A DNA stretch of 64,000 nucleotides from Paenibacillus durus ATCC 35681 (lineage in GTDB: Bacteria > Bacillota > Bacilli > Paenibacillales > Paenibacillaceae). Positions 1-8,730 of this stretch are shown here, piece after piece. Numbering within the stretch: position 1 is the stretch's first letter; each line of letters begins with the position of its first letter. The stretch lies in NCBI RefSeq assembly GCF_000993825.1, contig NZ_CP011114.1, positions 3,906,001 through 3,970,000 on the forward strand. The letters are read 5' to 3'. Below the pieces are notes generated by a model that was not told the DNA's origin, made no database searches, and saw only the letters and a program-made list of their open reading frames with translations. A program made the translations under genes and the position numbers.

Positions 1-241
1 ATGCAACAAGGTAATCGGTAGGACTGTAAATAAAGTGCTCTTGTCCCAGCAATACCTCCTTCACACCCTGAACGACAATGCAAAAGGAAGGATTGTAAAC
101 TCCAAAATTTGATCCAGTAACCTTAGATCGACGAGTGAAAAATAAAGACGGAATAGCAGTCGCGTGAACACCGTCCCGGCCTGAATAGCGCTCAATGAGT
201 TTGGCAAGCTCATCCTGCTGTTTATATATTCGTTCAGACAT
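1..241 (-). CDS. AraC-family transcriptional regulator, N-terminal part (runs off the window)
   Basis: The reading frame starts at ATG 239-241 behind a GAGGAGG-type site and runs off the left edge, so only about 80 residues are seen. They begin MSERIYKQQDELAKLIERYS and contain the stretch SFCIVVQGVKEVLLGQ followed by YSPTDYLVA. This is the pattern of the AraC_N cupin-like ligand domain (PF06719 type) that precedes a C-terminal AraC DNA-binding domain, which lies outside the window. The gene is divergent from the short-chain dehydrogenase at 463, and regulators of this family usually control the adjacent oxidoreductase. The ligand is unknown. Confidence 0.8.
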   Translation of the reverse strand, partial: MSERIYKQQDELAKLIERYSGRDGVHATAIPSLFFTRRSKVTGSNFGVYNPSFCIVVQGVKEVLLGQEHFIYSPTDYLVA

Positions 242-462
242 AAGATCCTCCTCGTTCCTCCATCCTTGATAGTTCCATCATAATTCATATTCGTACGTAA
301 CGTAAATGATTGTGAGAGGATTAGGCAATCATTTGAGCAAAATGGGATAACGTTCGTCTTTTCATTTGTTGCATAATAAGGATGCCAAAGCTGATCCATA
401 ATAGTATTATGATTGCAATATAGGTTAGGGGTCAGTATGCCAAGTGAAAGGGGAAGATTAAT

Positions 463-1260
463 ATGGGTACACAAGGAAAATATACAGTTATTACCGGAGC
501 AAGCGCTGGTATTGGTTACGCGACAGCTAAGGCTTTCGCAAAACGCAAGAAAAATATCATACTTGTTGCTCGCCGTGAACACAATCTGAACGAACTGAAA
601 AGAGAAATTTTGCAGGAAGCTCCTGAGCTGGATATTGTGATAAAAGCAGTGGATGTATCTGTCAGTGAAAACGTCCATCAACTCTATCGAGAGTTAAATT
701 CGTATCAAATCGAAACATGGATTAATAATGCAGGTTTCGGTAACTATGAGAGTGTGTCCGGTCAAGACTTGGACAAGATTGAAACCATGCTGCGCCTAAA
801 CGTGGAAGCCCTAACTATCTTTTCGTCCTTGTATGTACGTGATTATAAAGATGTAGATGGCGCACAATTAATCAATATATCTTCAGCTGGTGGATACACA
901 ATCGTGCCAACGGCCGTTACCTACTGTGCTACCAAGTTTTATGTCAGTGCATTTACTGAAGGGTTGGCCCATGAACTGAAAGCCGCCAATGCAAAATTAC
1001 AAGCTAAAGTATTGGCACCAGCGGCTACCAAAACCGAATTTGGACAAGTGGCCAACAATACGAGCGAGTATGACTATGACAACGTGTTTAGTAAATACCA
1101 TACAAGCGATGAAATGGCCCATTTTCTTTTGCAACTTTATGACAGCAACATGACTGTTGGCAGAGTTGACAGAGAAGACTTTGAATTCAAACTTAGCGAA
1201 CCACTTTTTGATTATGCAGGCAATTCCAAGAATAACCAAAAAGTCCAACTGAAAGATTAA
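463..1260 (+). CDS. Short-chain dehydrogenase/reductase (classical SDR)
   Basis: Predicted NAD(P)-dependent cytosolic oxidoreductase of 265 residues. The Rossmann glycine motif TGASAGIG is at residues 11-18, NNAG at 88-91, the catalytic serine near 140 and the YxxxK pair at Tyr154/Lys158, so all SDR catalytic elements are present. The ATG follows AAAGGGGAAG. The basic residue RR after the second strand (VARR, 36-39) suggests a preference for NADP, which is an inference. The gene is divergent from an AraC-type regulator that probably controls it. The substrate cannot be told from the sequence. Confidence 0.9.
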   Translation: MGTQGKYTVITGASAGIGYATAKAFAKRKKNIILVARREHNLNELKREILQEAPELDIVIKAVDVSVSENVHQLYRELNSYQIETWINNAGFGNYESVSGQDLDKIETMLRLNVEALTIFSSLYVRDYKDVDGAQLINISSAGGYTIVPTAVTYCATKFYVSAFTEGLAHELKAANAKLQAKVLAPAATKTEFGQVANNTSEYDYDNVFSKYHTSDEMAHFLLQLYDSNMTVGRVDREDFEFKLSEPLFDYAGNSKNNQKVQLKD

Positions 1261-1458
1261 CACAGCCCACCTGGCCGACGATAATAACCGGCAGCTCGCG
1301 TCGCAGGCGGAAAGCATTCTCGTCTCGACCCATCGGGTACCGCATCGTGCAAGCCCGAGGCGATATTGCGCCGCGTCCATTTTGCGGGTGGTGCCACGTT
1401 CGCTGGTTCCACCCCATGCCCATCAAGCCAAGATGAAACTATACCCTAATATGGAAAA

Positions 1459-1968
1459 ATGAGCTATCCTTCAAAAAATCAAAATTGGCATTACCGAACC
1501 GATCTGGCATCTATCCCCATGTATAAAGAGGAACTGGTGATGCTGCTTCCCAAGAAAGAGGATGTAATGTTTACGGATTCGTATACCGATTACCCCAGAC
1601 TGTTAGACATAACTTGCTTCTTGTTCTACACGTGCTCTCCGATCCGGAAGCTTACAGATCCTGTACTTATTCAACTGCTGGGAGAGATGCTGAATCTTAT
1701 CTGCATGGGGCTTGGCTACACCCTCATCCCCAGTTCGTTCATTTATGATACAATGAGTCTTTTTCATTCGTTATACGGATATGGTAACCTGCCCTCCATC
1801 TTGTCCCACGAATCCGTTCCTTTTCAAATTCGGCGATTGGGACAGACGGTTCCGGGCAGGATGATTCATGTGGTTTACTCTACTTCCTCTCCGCTGGCGC
1901 GACAGCTCCGCACGTTATCGGAGCAATTAGTCCGGCCTTTTTCTGGTAGTGCGGTTCCTGTGAATTAA
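1459..1968 (+). pseudogene. Truncated LysR-family regulator (effector domain remnant)
   Basis: A 169-residue frame resembling only part of a LysR substrate-binding domain: LASIPMYKEELVMLLPK early on, then LNLICMGLGYTLIP, which matches the usual hinge and second subdomain. The DNA-binding helix-turn-helix and the first part of the effector domain are missing. An in-frame stop (TAA 1447-1449) lies just before the first ATG, and no Shine-Dalgarno precedes it. The 200 bp between the SDR stop and this frame hold no recognisable gene. It is probably a non-functional remnant; a short effector-only protein cannot be fully excluded. Confidence 0.6.
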
Positions 1969-2061
1969 CTTATGTGTTTTTATGGACGCAAGTTCCATCG
2001 ATACGAGAAGAAAACGGTGTTTGACATCCTGGGTGTGGTCTATGAGGGTCATATTCCGTAC

Positions 2062-2112
2062 AAAAAAGAAGGATGTCCCGCAGCCGGTTCACACGGCTTT
2101 TTGGAACATCCC
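2062..2112 (-). terminator. Rho-independent terminator of the opuA operon
   Basis: Read on the minus strand, GGATGT...ACATCC arms with an inner AGCCG/CGGCT stem are followed by TTCTTTTTT. It lies about 50 bp past the stop of the binding-protein gene. Confidence 0.7.
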
Positions 2113-2163
2113 CTTCTATTTAACAGCCTTCCATCTTGTCGCCGGGCATCCCGTCAGACAAGC

Positions 2164-3051
2164 TTACTCTATACCCTTCGTCCATTCATTCACTTTGTCC
2201 GGGTTGGCATCTACCCAAGCCTTGGCCGCTTCCTCCGGAGACTGTCCGCCCTGAATGGCTACCATGACCTTCGCCATATCCTCTGGCGTCCACTGGAACT
2301 GGTCCAGGAACCGGTGAACGTCCGGCTGATCGTCATTCAGACCTTTACGGACCAATGTGTGAATCTGTTCATCACTGCCGTATACGCCTTTGGGATCGTT
2401 CAGATATTTAAGGTCCATATTTGCGAACATCCAGTGCGGCGTCCAGCCGGTGACGACAATCGGCTTGTTGGCGTCATAGGCCTTTTGCAGCTCCTGCGCC
2501 ATCGGCGCCGACGAGCTTTCCACCAGCGTATAGCCGTCCAGCTTGTAATCCTTCAGCGCTTTTTCCGTGGCCGACATAATGCCGGCGCCCGGCTCGATGC
2601 CGATAATTTTATGGTCCAGCGAATCTGCGACCGCTGTGTCAGTCAGATCTTCAATCGAATCCACTTTCATATAAGCCGGAACCGTCAGTCCAATTTTTGT
2701 TCCGTCAAGATTCACGCCCAAATCTTCCAGGTCTTTTCCGTATTTCTCAATATAGGAAGCATGCGTGCTCGGCAGCCAGGCCGCAACCATCGCGTCAGCG
2801 CTTCCTCCCGCTACCCCGGCGAACATCGGACCGGCGTCAACCTGAAGCAGCTCAACCGTCTTGTTCAGCTTCGACTCCAGCACTTCCTTGACGACATAGG
2901 TGCTGGCAATTTCGGAATCCCAGGCCACGTAAGCCAGCTTGACGGTTTGCGAGCCGCTCCCCGAGGACGAGCAGCCTGCCAGCATAACGGCGGCCAGCAG
3001 GAGCAAAGGCAGAGTAATGGACATAATCTTTCGGCGATTTCTCATCTTCAT
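2164..3051 (-). CDS. opuAC: Glycine betaine/choline ABC transporter, substrate-binding lipoprotein (OpuAC family)
   Basis: Extracellular solute-binding lipoprotein of 295 residues. A signal peptide ends in the lipobox LLAAVMLAGC (Cys near residue 26). The mature part has the OpuAC/ProX type II fold signature: KLAYVAWDSEIAS near the start, then a repeated aspartate/tryptophan-rich region with VVTGWTPHWMF. Compatible-solute binders use such tryptophans to cage quaternary ammonium groups. It starts at ATG 3051 behind AGGAGG and is the last gene of the ATPase-permease-binding protein operon. Betaine, choline or carnitine are all possible; the family call is firm and the exact ligand is not. Confidence 0.92.
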   Translation of the reverse strand: MKMRNRRKIMSITLPLLLLAAVMLAGCSSSGSGSQTVKLAYVAWDSEIASTYVVKEVLESKLNKTVELLQVDAGPMFAGVAGGSADAMVAAWLPSTHASYIEKYGKDLEDLGVNLDGTKIGLTVPAYMKVDSIEDLTDTAVADSLDHKIIGIEPGAGIMSATEKALKDYKLDGYTLVESSSAPMAQELQKAYDANKPIVVTGWTPHWMFANMDLKYLNDPKGVYGSDEQIHTLVRKGLNDDQPDVHRFLDQFQWTPEDMAKVMVAIQGGQSPEEAAKAWVDANPDKVNEWTKGIE

Positions 3052-3065
3052 TAATGTAAATCCTC

Positions 3066-3899
3066 CTATTTATGCTTAATTTTAAGCGCGTTCTGCGTCA
3101 TGCGGTCCAGCAGGATGGCGAGTACGACAATCGCAAGTCCCGCCTCGAAGCCGGCACCGGTGTTGGCCTGCGACACGGCGCGGTACACATAGGCACCGAC
3201 TCCCTGCGCGCCGATCATGGACGAGATGACGACCATCGACAAAGACAGCATGATCGTCTGATTGATCCCGGCCATAATGGTCGGCATGGCAATCGGAAGC
3301 TGCAGCTTGAACAGCTTTTGTTTCGGTGTCGAGCCGAATGCGTCGGCGGCCTCAACCAGCTCCGCAGAGACCTGGCGGATGCCGAGATTCGTCAGGCGAA
3401 TCGTCGGCGGAATCGCGAATATAATTGAAGCGATCACACCCGGAACGACGCCCAGCGAGAAAAAAGACACCGCCGGAAGCAAATAGACGAAGGCGGGCAT
3501 CGTCTGCATGAAGTCCAGAACAGGCGTGACGATATTTTTTACTTTCCCGCTCTGCGCGCATAGAATGCCGATGGGCACGCCGATCAGTACGGCCAGCACG
3601 GATGCCGCCAGCACGAGCGCCAATGACTGCATCGATGGCCCCCACAGCCCGAGATTATCGATGAGCAGCAGCCCGATCAGCGCGAACAGCGCAAGCCGCC
3701 ATTTTCCAATCCAATAAGCAAGCGCCGTTATTAGCAGAATAACAACCAGTGCGGGTAGAAAGGTAAGGAGCGTTTCAATCCCCTCTACCATCCCTCCGAT
3801 CACGGAATGGATGAAATCAAAGACCGGACCGAAATACAGCGTCAGCCATTCCTCCAGCTTCTCCACCATTCTGCCGAGCGGCAGTTTCGGAATATTCAT
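3066..3899 (-). CDS. opuAB: Glycine betaine ABC transporter, permease subunit (OpuAB family)
   Basis: Inner-membrane subunit of 277 residues with about six to seven hydrophobic segments. The cytoplasmic loop ELVEAADAFGSTPKQKLFKLQLPIA carries the EAA motif that docks the ATPase. Size and order match OpuAB. Its ATG overlaps the stop of the upstream ATPase gene by one base (TGATG), indicating translational coupling. The binding-protein gene follows 14 bp downstream. Confidence 0.93.
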   Translation of the reverse strand: MNIPKLPLGRMVEKLEEWLTLYFGPVFDFIHSVIGGMVEGIETLLTFLPALVVILLITALAYWIGKWRLALFALIGLLLIDNLGLWGPSMQSLALVLAASVLAVLIGVPIGILCAQSGKVKNIVTPVLDFMQTMPAFVYLLPAVSFFSLGVVPGVIASIIFAIPPTIRLTNLGIRQVSAELVEAADAFGSTPKQKLFKLQLPIAMPTIMAGINQTIMLSLSMVVISSMIGAQGVGAYVYRAVSQANTGAGFEAGLAIVVLAILLDRMTQNALKIKHK

Positions 3900-5095
3900 C
3901 AGGCAAGCCCTCCTTCCGGCACCGCGTTGCCCGCAAGGGCGGACAGCACAGCTCCCTTAATCACAATACCTTTCAGCCGGTCATGTTCATCGACCACGGC
4001 GAGCGGCAAGTGCGACTCCGCCATAAGCTCGAATAATTCATTCAGCAGCGCCTCAGGTCGAACCTGCGGGATTTCCCGCCGCATCACATCCGCAATCGGC
4101 TGCTGCTCTTTAATCGCCCGCGCGGCGTCATCGGCGGTAATCACGCCCAGCAGCTTCATCTCCTTGTCGGCCACATACAGGCTGGACACGCCGCTGTCGC
4201 GCATCAGCTGCAGCGCCACGCGCGGTCCGCGTTCGGGCCGGATCATTTCCGGCTGCTTCATCACATGGGCTGCTGTCAGCACCTTCGACAAGTCCACATC
4301 CTCCACGAACCGCTCCACATATTTGTTGGCGGGCTGGATCAGAATTTCCTCCGGCGTGCCGATCTGCACAATAACGCCGTCCTTCATCAGGGCGATCCGG
4401 TCGCCGATCCGCAGCGCTTCGTCCAAATCATGCGTAATGAAGACAATCGTCTTCTTCACCCGGTCCTGCAGCTCCAGAAGCTCCTGCTGCATATCCTTGC
4501 GGATCAGCGGATCAAGCGCGCTGAACGCCTCATCCATCAGCAGAATGTCCGGATCATTCGCAAGGCCCCGGGCCAGCCCGACCCGCTGCTGCATCCCGCC
4601 GCTGAGCTGATCGGGACGATGGTTCTCCCAGCCGCCGAGGCCGACCAGCTCCAGCGCCTGCTGCGCCAGCTCTCTGCGTTTCTTTTTATCGACACCTTGC
4701 ACCTCCAGGCCGTATTCGGCATTCCCGAGCACCGTCCGGTGCGGGAACAAGCCGAATTTCTGGAACACCATACCGATATTTTTGCGGCGGAACTGACGAA
4801 GCTCTTCAGGATTCATCTTGACCACATCTCGCCCCCGGAACAAGACTTGCCCCGCCGTTGGATCGATCAGCCGGTTCAGCAGCCGGACAAGCGTCGACTT
4901 GCCGCTGCCCGACAAACCCATAATGACGAAAATTTCTCCTTCTTTAATATGAAAATCAGCCTGATTCACTCCAACCGTCAGCTTGGCTTCCTTCGCGATT
5001 TTTTCCTTGGACCAGCCCTGCTCCAGCAGCGTAAGCCCTTTGCGGGCGTCCTGACCGAATATTTTCGTAAGCTGCTTCACTTCAAGTATAGGCAT
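3899..5095 (-). CDS. opuAA: Glycine betaine ABC transporter, ATP-binding subunit with CBS domains (OpuAA family)
   Basis: ATPase of 398 residues. It has Walker A GLSGSGKS, the signature LSGGMQQRVGLARGLA, Walker B ILLMDEAFSALDP and the switch ITHDLDEA. The C-terminal third (about 280-390) contains two CBS repeats (ALQLMRDSGVSSLYVAD... and ADVMRREIPQVRPEALLNELFELM). In OpuA-type importers the CBS module senses ionic strength, and in some homologues c-di-AMP. It is the first gene of the operon, with a GGAGG site, and is divergent from a GbsR-family regulator. Confidence 0.93.
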   Translation of the reverse strand: MPILEVKQLTKIFGQDARKGLTLLEQGWSKEKIAKEAKLTVGVNQADFHIKEGEIFVIMGLSGSGKSTLVRLLNRLIDPTAGQVLFRGRDVVKMNPEELRQFRRKNIGMVFQKFGLFPHRTVLGNAEYGLEVQGVDKKKRRELAQQALELVGLGGWENHRPDQLSGGMQQRVGLARGLANDPDILLMDEAFSALDPLIRKDMQQELLELQDRVKKTIVFITHDLDEALRIGDRIALMKDGVIVQIGTPEEILIQPANKYVERFVEDVDLSKVLTAAHVMKQPEMIRPERGPRVALQLMRDSGVSSLYVADKEMKLLGVITADDAARAIKEQQPIADVMRREIPQVRPEALLNELFELMAESHLPLAVVDEHDRLKGIVIKGAVLSALAGNAVPEGGLA

Positions 5096-5348
5096 ATGGA
5101 CCTCCTTCTCCCGTATTTTTCCGGGTCAATTCACTCGTTATAGTCTAACGGACGACATGAAGGAGAAGCAAAGCGCATATACCGTTATAATTTAACGTAC
5201 AGTTTTTACTTTACGTACTTTTCATAAAGAATACTCTGTTTTACTCCAAATTCCGTTCCGAACCAGGTTCTTTACTTCATAAGGGGGAGTGATTACAATA
5301 CACTAGGAGAGATTGTAAAGTTTAAAGCTTCCTGCAGGAGGAGACGGC
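5096..5348. promoter_or_regulatory. Divergent control region between opuA operon and GbsR-family gene
   Basis: A 253-bp AT-rich spacer. It contains two direct repeats, TTAACGTAC (5192-5200) and TTTACGTAC (5210-5218), each followed by a T-run, and TATAAC-type -10 candidates for the minus strand near 5138-5143 and 5183-5190. GbsR-type repressors bind close to the promoters they control, so the repeats are candidate operators. No mapped site is known to me. Confidence 0.4.
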
Positions 5349-5906
5349 ATGAATGATTTAGAAGGGCTCGCGCCCGAGCAAATAGAGAGAATCAGCAAGG
5401 CCCGCGAGCGCGTCATCGATTCCATCGGCAAGAACATGGATCTGTACGGCGTGACTCTGTCCATCGGCCATTTGTACGGATATATGTATTTCAAGCAGGG
5501 TCCGGTTACGCTGGACGAGCTGAGCAAATCGATGGGCATGAGCAAGACGTCCATGAGCACCGGTGTGCGGACGCTGCTTGATCTGAAAATGATTGATAAG
5601 GTATGGGAGAAAGGAACGCGGAAAGATTTATTCGAGGCCTCATCCGATTGGTACCAGAATTTCAGTGATTATTTCTCGATTAAGTGGAGAAAAGCGGTGG
5701 AAAGCAACATGAACGCTCTAGCCAAATCTCTGAACGAGATCCGGGCGATTAAAGAAGAGTACGCCGGGGATGAAGCGCTGGCTGCTCTGCTTACTAAGGA
5801 CGAGAACAAAATCGGGGACGCGATGAAATATTACCGCTGGCTGCTGAAGCTGATCGTGGCTCTCGAAACCGGTGAAATTTTCGAACTGATTCCGAAGGAA
5901 GAATAG
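5349..5906 (+). CDS. GbsR/OpcR-family (MarR superfamily) transcriptional regulator
   Basis: A 185-residue protein with the GbsR layout: an N-terminal helical stretch (RVIDSIGKNMDLYGV), a winged helix with YFKQGPVTLDELSKSMGMSKTSMSTGVRTLLDLKMIDKVWEKGTRKDLFEA, and a helical C-terminus. In Bacillus subtilis the paralogues GbsR and OpcR repress choline-to-betaine and OpuB/OpuC genes and respond to choline or betaine. The divergent position next to opuA points to control of compatible-solute uptake. It starts at ATG 5349 behind GGAGGAG. Confidence 0.88.
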   Translation: MNDLEGLAPEQIERISKARERVIDSIGKNMDLYGVTLSIGHLYGYMYFKQGPVTLDELSKSMGMSKTSMSTGVRTLLDLKMIDKVWEKGTRKDLFEASSDWYQNFSDYFSIKWRKAVESNMNALAKSLNEIRAIKEEYAGDEALAALLTKDENKIGDAMKYYRWLLKLIVALETGEIFELIPKEE

Positions 5907-5924
5907 GATTCCCTTTTGGACGGA

Positions 5925-5972
5925 GGCGATGGTGCTTGCTTGGACGCGAGGCTGCCATCGTCTTTATTTTTG
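5925..5972 (+). terminator. Terminator after the GbsR-family gene
   Basis: A CGATGG (5927-5932) / CCATCG (5955-5960) stem flanked by further partial pairing, followed by TCTTTATTTTTG. It lies about 20 bp after the stop. Confidence 0.6.
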
Positions 5973-6034
5973 CCGCACAGGCTGCTCGCCCGCCCCTAGC
6001 TGTTCCTCTGCGGGCAAGCGCTGGCGAGGGCAGC

Positions 6035-6487
6035 CTAATAGCTTCGCTTGTTTCCTTTTTTTACATATTCCCAGTCCTGTTCCACGTTCCGCCTTACCCT
6101 CTTCAGGAGCTTGTACAGCGTCTCGATTTCCTCGCCGGACAAGCCCGCCAGGGCTGTTTGGTCGGAATAGTCGGCTTCTCTTTTCAAAAAAGGATACACT
6201 TCTTCCCCTTTAGCGGTTGGGTACAGCTTCTTGATTTTCCGGTTGTCCGGATCGCTGCGCTTCTCGATCAACCCTTGAAGCTCCAGCTTGGCAATGGCGC
6301 GCGCCGCAGTCGTCCGGTCCACCTTGATCATCTCGGCCAGCTTCTCCTGGATGATCCCGGGCTGCTCGCAGATGCGGACCAGATACAAATATTGCCCCTT
6401 TGTCAGCTCCAATTCCTTGAATTCGATATTACTGATCGAGTCGAACGCTCTGGCAATCATCCCGATCTCACGTAAAACCTCGCTCAT
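6035..6487 (-). CDS. MarR-family transcriptional regulator
   Basis: Winged-helix regulator of 150 residues from the ATG at 6487, chosen because AGGAG lies 8 bases upstream; a longer frame exists but would cover the operator. It contains YLYLVRICEQPGIIQEKLAEMIKVDRTTAARAIAKLELQGLIEKRSDPDNRKIKKLYPTAKG, the standard MarR helix-turn-helix plus beta-wing. It is divergent from the acetyltransferase at 6664. The palindrome 20 bp upstream is the likely autoregulatory operator. The ligand is unknown. Confidence 0.9.
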   Translation of the reverse strand: MSEVLREIGMIARAFDSISNIEFKELELTKGQYLYLVRICEQPGIIQEKLAEMIKVDRTTAARAIAKLELQGLIEKRSDPDNRKIKKLYPTAKGEEVYPFLKREADYSDQTALAGLSGEEIETLYKLLKRVRRNVEQDWEYVKKGNKRSY

Positions 6488-6507
6488 TTCAACGCTCCTA
6501 TTTCTGA

Positions 6508-6533
6508 TATTTTGTTGTAAATACAACAAAATA
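6508..6533. promoter_or_regulatory. Perfect 26-bp palindrome, probable MarR operator
   Basis: Two 12-base arms, TATTTTGTTGTA (6508-6519) and TACAACAAAATA (6522-6533), are exact reverse complements separated by AA. It lies directly upstream of the MarR start and within the divergent spacer to the acetyltransferase gene. MarR dimers bind such sites. Confidence 0.7.
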
Positions 6534-6663
6534 GTTTTATACTAATAGACATTAAGACATCCTTGGTTCCATTATGACCCGATCCGAAGCGGAAAGCCAG
6601 AAGCGGATGCGGCAATTTTTGAACTGCGGCCTGAAATCCCAAGACTTTACGAGGTGAGCGTTG

Positions 6664-7113
6664 ATGAACTGGCATCTGAAAGCATTTGACGAGCTGTCCA
6701 ATCTCGAGCTGTACAATATTTTGAAAGCAAGAACCAATATTTTCGTCGTTGAACAGAACTGCCCCTATTCCGAAGTGGACGGCAAGGACCCGGCCTGCCA
6801 TCATCTGTTCCTGGAGGATCAAGGCGAGATCGTCGCCTACCTCCGGATTCTGCCCCCGGGCGTTGCTTATCCTGAAGCGTCAGTCGGCCGGTTCATCGTC
6901 GATCCGAAGCTCCGGGGAACGGGCCTCGGACGCGAGCTGTTTGGCAGGGGGCTCGCTTTTGTCAGAGACAGCCTGCAGGAAACCCGCGTCAAGATCCATG
7001 CGCAGGCTTACCTTCAAGACTTCTACGCCTCCTTCGGCTTCGAGCCGGTGTCGGACGTCTACCTGGAAGACGGAATTCCGCATATCGAAATGCTTCTTTC
7101 GCCGGAAGAATAA
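6664..7113 (+). CDS. GNAT-family N-acetyltransferase, ElaA type
   Basis: A 149-residue ElaA-like GNAT. The N-terminus has WHLKAFDELSNLELYNILKARTNIFVVEQNCPYSEVDGKD, typical of ElaA. The acetyl-CoA binding segment VGRFIVDPKLRGTGLGRELFGRGL carries the Q/RxxGxG/A-type loop (RGTGLG), and YASFGFEPVSDVYLEDGIPHIEM closes the fold. ATG 6664 is preferred over TTG 6661 because GAGGTG lies 7 bases upstream. A 27-codon frame (6571-6657) ends in the ribosome binding site and may be chance. The substrate is not established for this family. It is probably under the divergent MarR regulator. Confidence 0.9.
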   Translation: MNWHLKAFDELSNLELYNILKARTNIFVVEQNCPYSEVDGKDPACHHLFLEDQGEIVAYLRILPPGVAYPEASVGRFIVDPKLRGTGLGRELFGRGLAFVRDSLQETRVKIHAQAYLQDFYASFGFEPVSDVYLEDGIPHIEMLLSPEE

Positions 7114-7194
7114 ACCGTTTGGTCTGTCAGTCCGGCGGATAACTAACCCGATTACGACTTTCTGTATCCATTTCCCTACAAAGGAGTGTTGGTA

Positions 7195-7764
7195 TTGGGA
7201 CGCATTGTTGTGCTGTATGGTCCATCCGCTTCCGGCAAAACCGAAATTCAGCGGCAGCTCACGAATCCCGGGTTCCCCAGAATCATCACGGCGACCACCC
7301 GCCCGGCGCGGGCGAATGAAATTGACGGTGTACATTACCTGTTCATGGACAAAGAGAGTTTCCGGGAGAAAATGGCGCGCGGCGAGCTGATCGAGTGGAC
7401 CGAGTATAACGGAGAATGGTACGGAACGCTGCGTTCGAGCATCGAGGAAGCCATAAACGGTCCGGCGGACGCCAATATCATCCTGGATCTTGCCGGTGTG
7501 CTTGCGCTGAAAGAGCGCTACCAAGAGCATATCCTCGCGATCTACATCGGCGCGGACCTTGCCTCTCTGACCAGAAGGCTGGCCGAAAGAGGCGGGGACT
7601 CGGCCGAAACGGCAAACAGACTGCGCAAGGCCCGTGAGCAGGAGCTCACCGAAGCCTATATGCAGCCTGCGGACGCCGTCCTGTGGAATAACGGCGGCAC
7701 GGATTTCGCGGAGACGCTGAAGCGCGTCCGGGAAATCATTGCTTCCCATCGGCGGGAGGCGTAA
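7195..7764 (+). CDS. Guanylate-kinase-like P-loop kinase
   Basis: A 189-residue nucleotide kinase-like protein. It has the P-loop YGPSASGKT near residue 8, the guanylate kinase signature ITATTRPARANEIDGVHYLFM, LIEWTEYNGEWYGT (GMP-binding tyrosine region), and later RLAERGGDS as a lid-like segment. AAGGAG at 7181-7186 fits the TTG at 7195 with 8-base spacing, better than the GTG at 7186. The usual gmk sits with rpoZ/priA genes, which are absent here, so this is probably a paralogue with an uncertain substrate. Its 3' end overlaps the convergent permease gene by 29 bp. Confidence 0.8.
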   Translation: MGRIVVLYGPSASGKTEIQRQLTNPGFPRIITATTRPARANEIDGVHYLFMDKESFREKMARGELIEWTEYNGEWYGTLRSSIEEAINGPADANIILDLAGVLALKERYQEHILAIYIGADLASLTRRLAERGGDSAETANRLRKAREQELTEAYMQPADAVLWNNGGTDFAETLKRVREIIASHRREA

Positions 7765-8590
7765 CGGCAACCGTGCTTATCCGTGCGGATTTGAGCGCTT
7801 TGGTAAACATCTTGATGGCAGACAGAATCAGTATGAAGCCCAGCACCAATTTCAGCAGGCTGGAAGAGATGTAAGCGATTAAGAGCCCGCCGATGAACGA
7901 ACCCAAAATCGAACCGAGCCCCATGGGAACTACCAGTTCCTTCCATTCTTTTTTCTCTGCATAAGCCCCGTTGGAAGCATGCCTGATCATCCCGATCACC
8001 ACCGTCGGCAGGCTAATCAGGACGCTGGCGGTCCCCGCTATCTTGATATCCACCCCGAACACAAGCAGCAGAGTTGGGATAATCAGTTCCCCTCCGGCAA
8101 CCCCGAGCAAGCTGCTTACAATCCCGATGCCTATCCCAAAAGCAATCCCCACCAGCACGGCAACCGGCAGCGGCATCGCAATTCCGCTGGAGACAACCGG
8201 CGAGATGCCTTCCGCGACAAGAAGTACGCCAATGGAAACGAGCAGAATGAGAATGACTTTCTCAAGCGTCCGTTCGGACAGCCGCTTCGAGTAGTTCGCC
8301 CCCGTGTAAGCGCCAATCATCCCCCCGGCAATAAAAGAGGCAATGATCGGCAAGATGGCCGTCAGTTCCTTAATCGGAGCCTGAGGAAGACGAAAAGCCA
8401 GCGAGGAGATCAGGGTGATCAAGCTGACGGCCAGATTGAAAGCAACCGCCTGCCGCGTCGAATATTTAAACAATCCTACCAGCACTGGAAGGCGGAATTC
8501 CGCCCCGCCGAGTCCGATTAACCCGCCCAGACAGCCGATTGGCGCTCCTGTTAATACGGCGAGCAGTGATTTTTTCCCTTTTTCATTCAT
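7736..8590 (-). CDS. Sulfite exporter TauE/SafE (TSUP) family permease
   Basis: An integral membrane protein of 284 residues with about eight hydrophobic helices and two related halves. Each half carries the glycine-rich TSUP motif (GAPIGCLGGLIGLGGAEFRLPVL and GIVSSLLGVAGGELIIPTLL). The start at ATG 8590 is supported by AGGAG upstream. TSUP members move sulfite, sulfonates, sulfoacetate or other organic anions. Direction and substrate are not readable here. It is divergent from an HTH/periplasmic-binding-fold regulator that may sense the same anion. Confidence 0.88.
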   Translation of the reverse strand: MNEKGKKSLLAVLTGAPIGCLGGLIGLGGAEFRLPVLVGLFKYSTRQAVAFNLAVSLITLISSLAFRLPQAPIKELTAILPIIASFIAGGMIGAYTGANYSKRLSERTLEKVILILLVSIGVLLVAEGISPVVSSGIAMPLPVAVLVGIAFGIGIGIVSSLLGVAGGELIIPTLLLVFGVDIKIAGTASVLISLPTVVIGMIRHASNGAYAEKKEWKELVVPMGLGSILGSFIGGLLIAYISSSLLKLVLGFILILSAIKMFTKALKSARISTVAVTPPADGKQ

Positions 8591-8730
8591 TAATAACGGC
8601 TCCTCTCCCACAAAACCGAACAAAACGCCACGAAACATAACAAAACCAGATTTAAAAAAAGTGTATCCTAGCCTATAATGATTGACAAGAGCAAGATATG
8701 AACGAATATTGACGAGGTGATGTATTCCAC

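Noticed and set aside
1193..1426. Minus-strand frames over the SDR end and the 1261-1458 spacer
   Set aside because: No ribosome site, no recognisable domain, and they overlap the well supported SDR gene.
1972..3054. Long plus-strand frame opposite the opuAC gene
   Set aside because: Mirror of a clear lipoprotein gene; Arg/His-rich translation without domains.
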